In this document: piece by piece, positions 4,864 to 5,208 of the stretch | Numbering within the stretch: the stretch's first letter is position 1 | Layout of the letters: every line of letters begins with the position of its first letter | NCBI GenBank assembly: GCA_937872085.1 | Contig: CALMQK010000252.1 | Coordinates: 1-5,208, forward strand | Source: an uncultured euryarchaeote | Lineage (GTDB): Archaea; Thermoplasmatota; Thermoplasmata; UBA10834 | Length of the DNA: 5,208 bases | Direction of reading: 5' to 3' | Program-made: the position numbers and the translations under genes | Notes under the pieces: generated by a model | Seen by the model: only the letters and a program-made list of their open reading frames with translations | Told to the model about the DNA's origin: nothing | The model's database searches: none

Positions 4864-5208
4864 TCAGAGGAGGTAATGGATGACGTAGAATGCCTCGCCC
4901 GAGAGGAATGCGATGAACCAAAGCACATAGAGGATTGGCGTCGTCTTTTTGTGGATACTGCTCTTCTTTCCGGTCCTCCATTGCAGCACTCCTGTCCCCA
5001 GGACTATGAACTCTAAGAGGATCACGATTGCGGCGACTGTGCCGTGCGTGGCACCATATATCAAATCCCCGCCAGTCACCTGGGTACCGACTCTGAAGAT
5101 CATGTAGAATAATGATGCACTCAGATCCCAGAGAATTCCAACCGTCCCGGTCAGCTTGTGATATGGAAGGTGCCTCTTCCCGCTGAGATAGGCATGCGTG
5201 AAAAGGAA
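4864..5208 (-). CDS. Multi-spanning membrane protein, DUF420/YozB-like, 5' end outside window
   Basis: The minus-strand frame is open from the right edge (5208) to TGA at 4864-4866 and gives 114 C-terminal residues; an internal ATG at 5103 is not a credible start because the frame and its hydrophobic pattern continue upstream. There are three membrane segments, near 21-38 (VGILWDLSASLFYMIF), 50-75 (HGTVAAIVILLEFIVLGTGV) and 90-113 (PILYVLWFIAFLSGEAFYVI). Histidines sit at membrane boundaries: His5, His13, His17, His55, His86 and His111. The tail pattern, a basic loop with SIHKKTTPILYVLWF followed by a final helix ending near the terminus, resembles DUF420/YozB proteins (H/R-rich loop, W/LYV helix). 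A cytochrome b561-like or other small redox-linked membrane protein is an alternative. The spaced histidines would allow haem or metal binding, but this is inference. It lies 128 bases upstream of the tRNA gene on the same strand; its promoter is outside the window. Confidence 0.6.
   Translation of the reverse strand, partial: FLFTHAYLSGKRHLPYHKLTGTVGILWDLSASLFYMIFRVGTQVTGGDLIYGATHGTVAAIVILLEFIVLGTGVLQWRTGKKSSIHKKTTPILYVLWFIAFLSGEAFYVIHYLL

Noticed and set aside
4535..4876. A 113-codon plus-strand frame spanning the tRNA gene
   Set aside because: It runs antisense through a complete tRNA-Thr and has no recognisable protein features.

Overview
This window looks like part of a euryarchaeal chromosome, probably of a Thermoplasmatota-type lineage; the phylum is inferred, not shown. 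The evidence for archaea is: TATA-type promoter elements at archaeal spacing ahead of the first genes; very short or absent 5' leaders; a Shine-Dalgarno site only at the internal operon gene; an archaeal-type FtsZ; a tRNA-Thr gene without an encoded CCA end; and a DtxR-type metalloregulator beside a short FeoB. Base composition is moderately GC-rich and fairly even. I see no mobile element, CRISPR array or phage gene.

Layout, left to right. (1) Positions 1-191, minus strand: the N-terminal 63 residues of a small parvulin-type peptidyl-prolyl isomerase, cut by the window edge. (2) 243-518, minus: a 91-residue protein that is almost entirely one ATP-cone nucleotide-binding domain. (3) 519-717: a divergent intergenic region with back-to-back TATA boxes and a DtxR-like operator. 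(4) 718-3306, plus: a two-gene iron-uptake operon, made of a DtxR-type regulator with a FeoA-like C-terminal domain and a cysteine cluster, followed by feoB with a TTG start and a strong Shine-Dalgarno site on the preceding stop codon. (5) 3316-4491, minus: ftsZ, convergent with feoB and separated from it by only 9 bases. (6) 4664-4735, minus: tRNA-Thr(GGT). (7) 4864-5208, minus: the C-terminal 114 residues of a multi-spanning membrane protein resembling the DUF420/YozB group, cut by the window edge.

How the parts work together. The iron unit is the coherent module. The regulator keeps the DtxR/IdeR-type Fe(II) ligands, and the palindrome TTAGGTATGCCTAA lies between its own TATA box and its likely transcription start. 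This predicts iron-dependent autorepression of the whole regulator-feoB operon. No separate feoA gene is present here, so the FeoA-like domain on the regulator is the only FeoA-type domain in the locus. The remaining genes are housekeeping (cell division, tRNA, protein folding) or poorly characterised, and they run in the opposite direction.

The window is mostly ordinary. The points most worth a second look are the operator and the start-codon correction it supports, the Cys cluster between the dimerisation and FeoA-like domains of the regulator, the stand-alone ATP cone, and the tight tail-to-tail arrangement of feoB and ftsZ.
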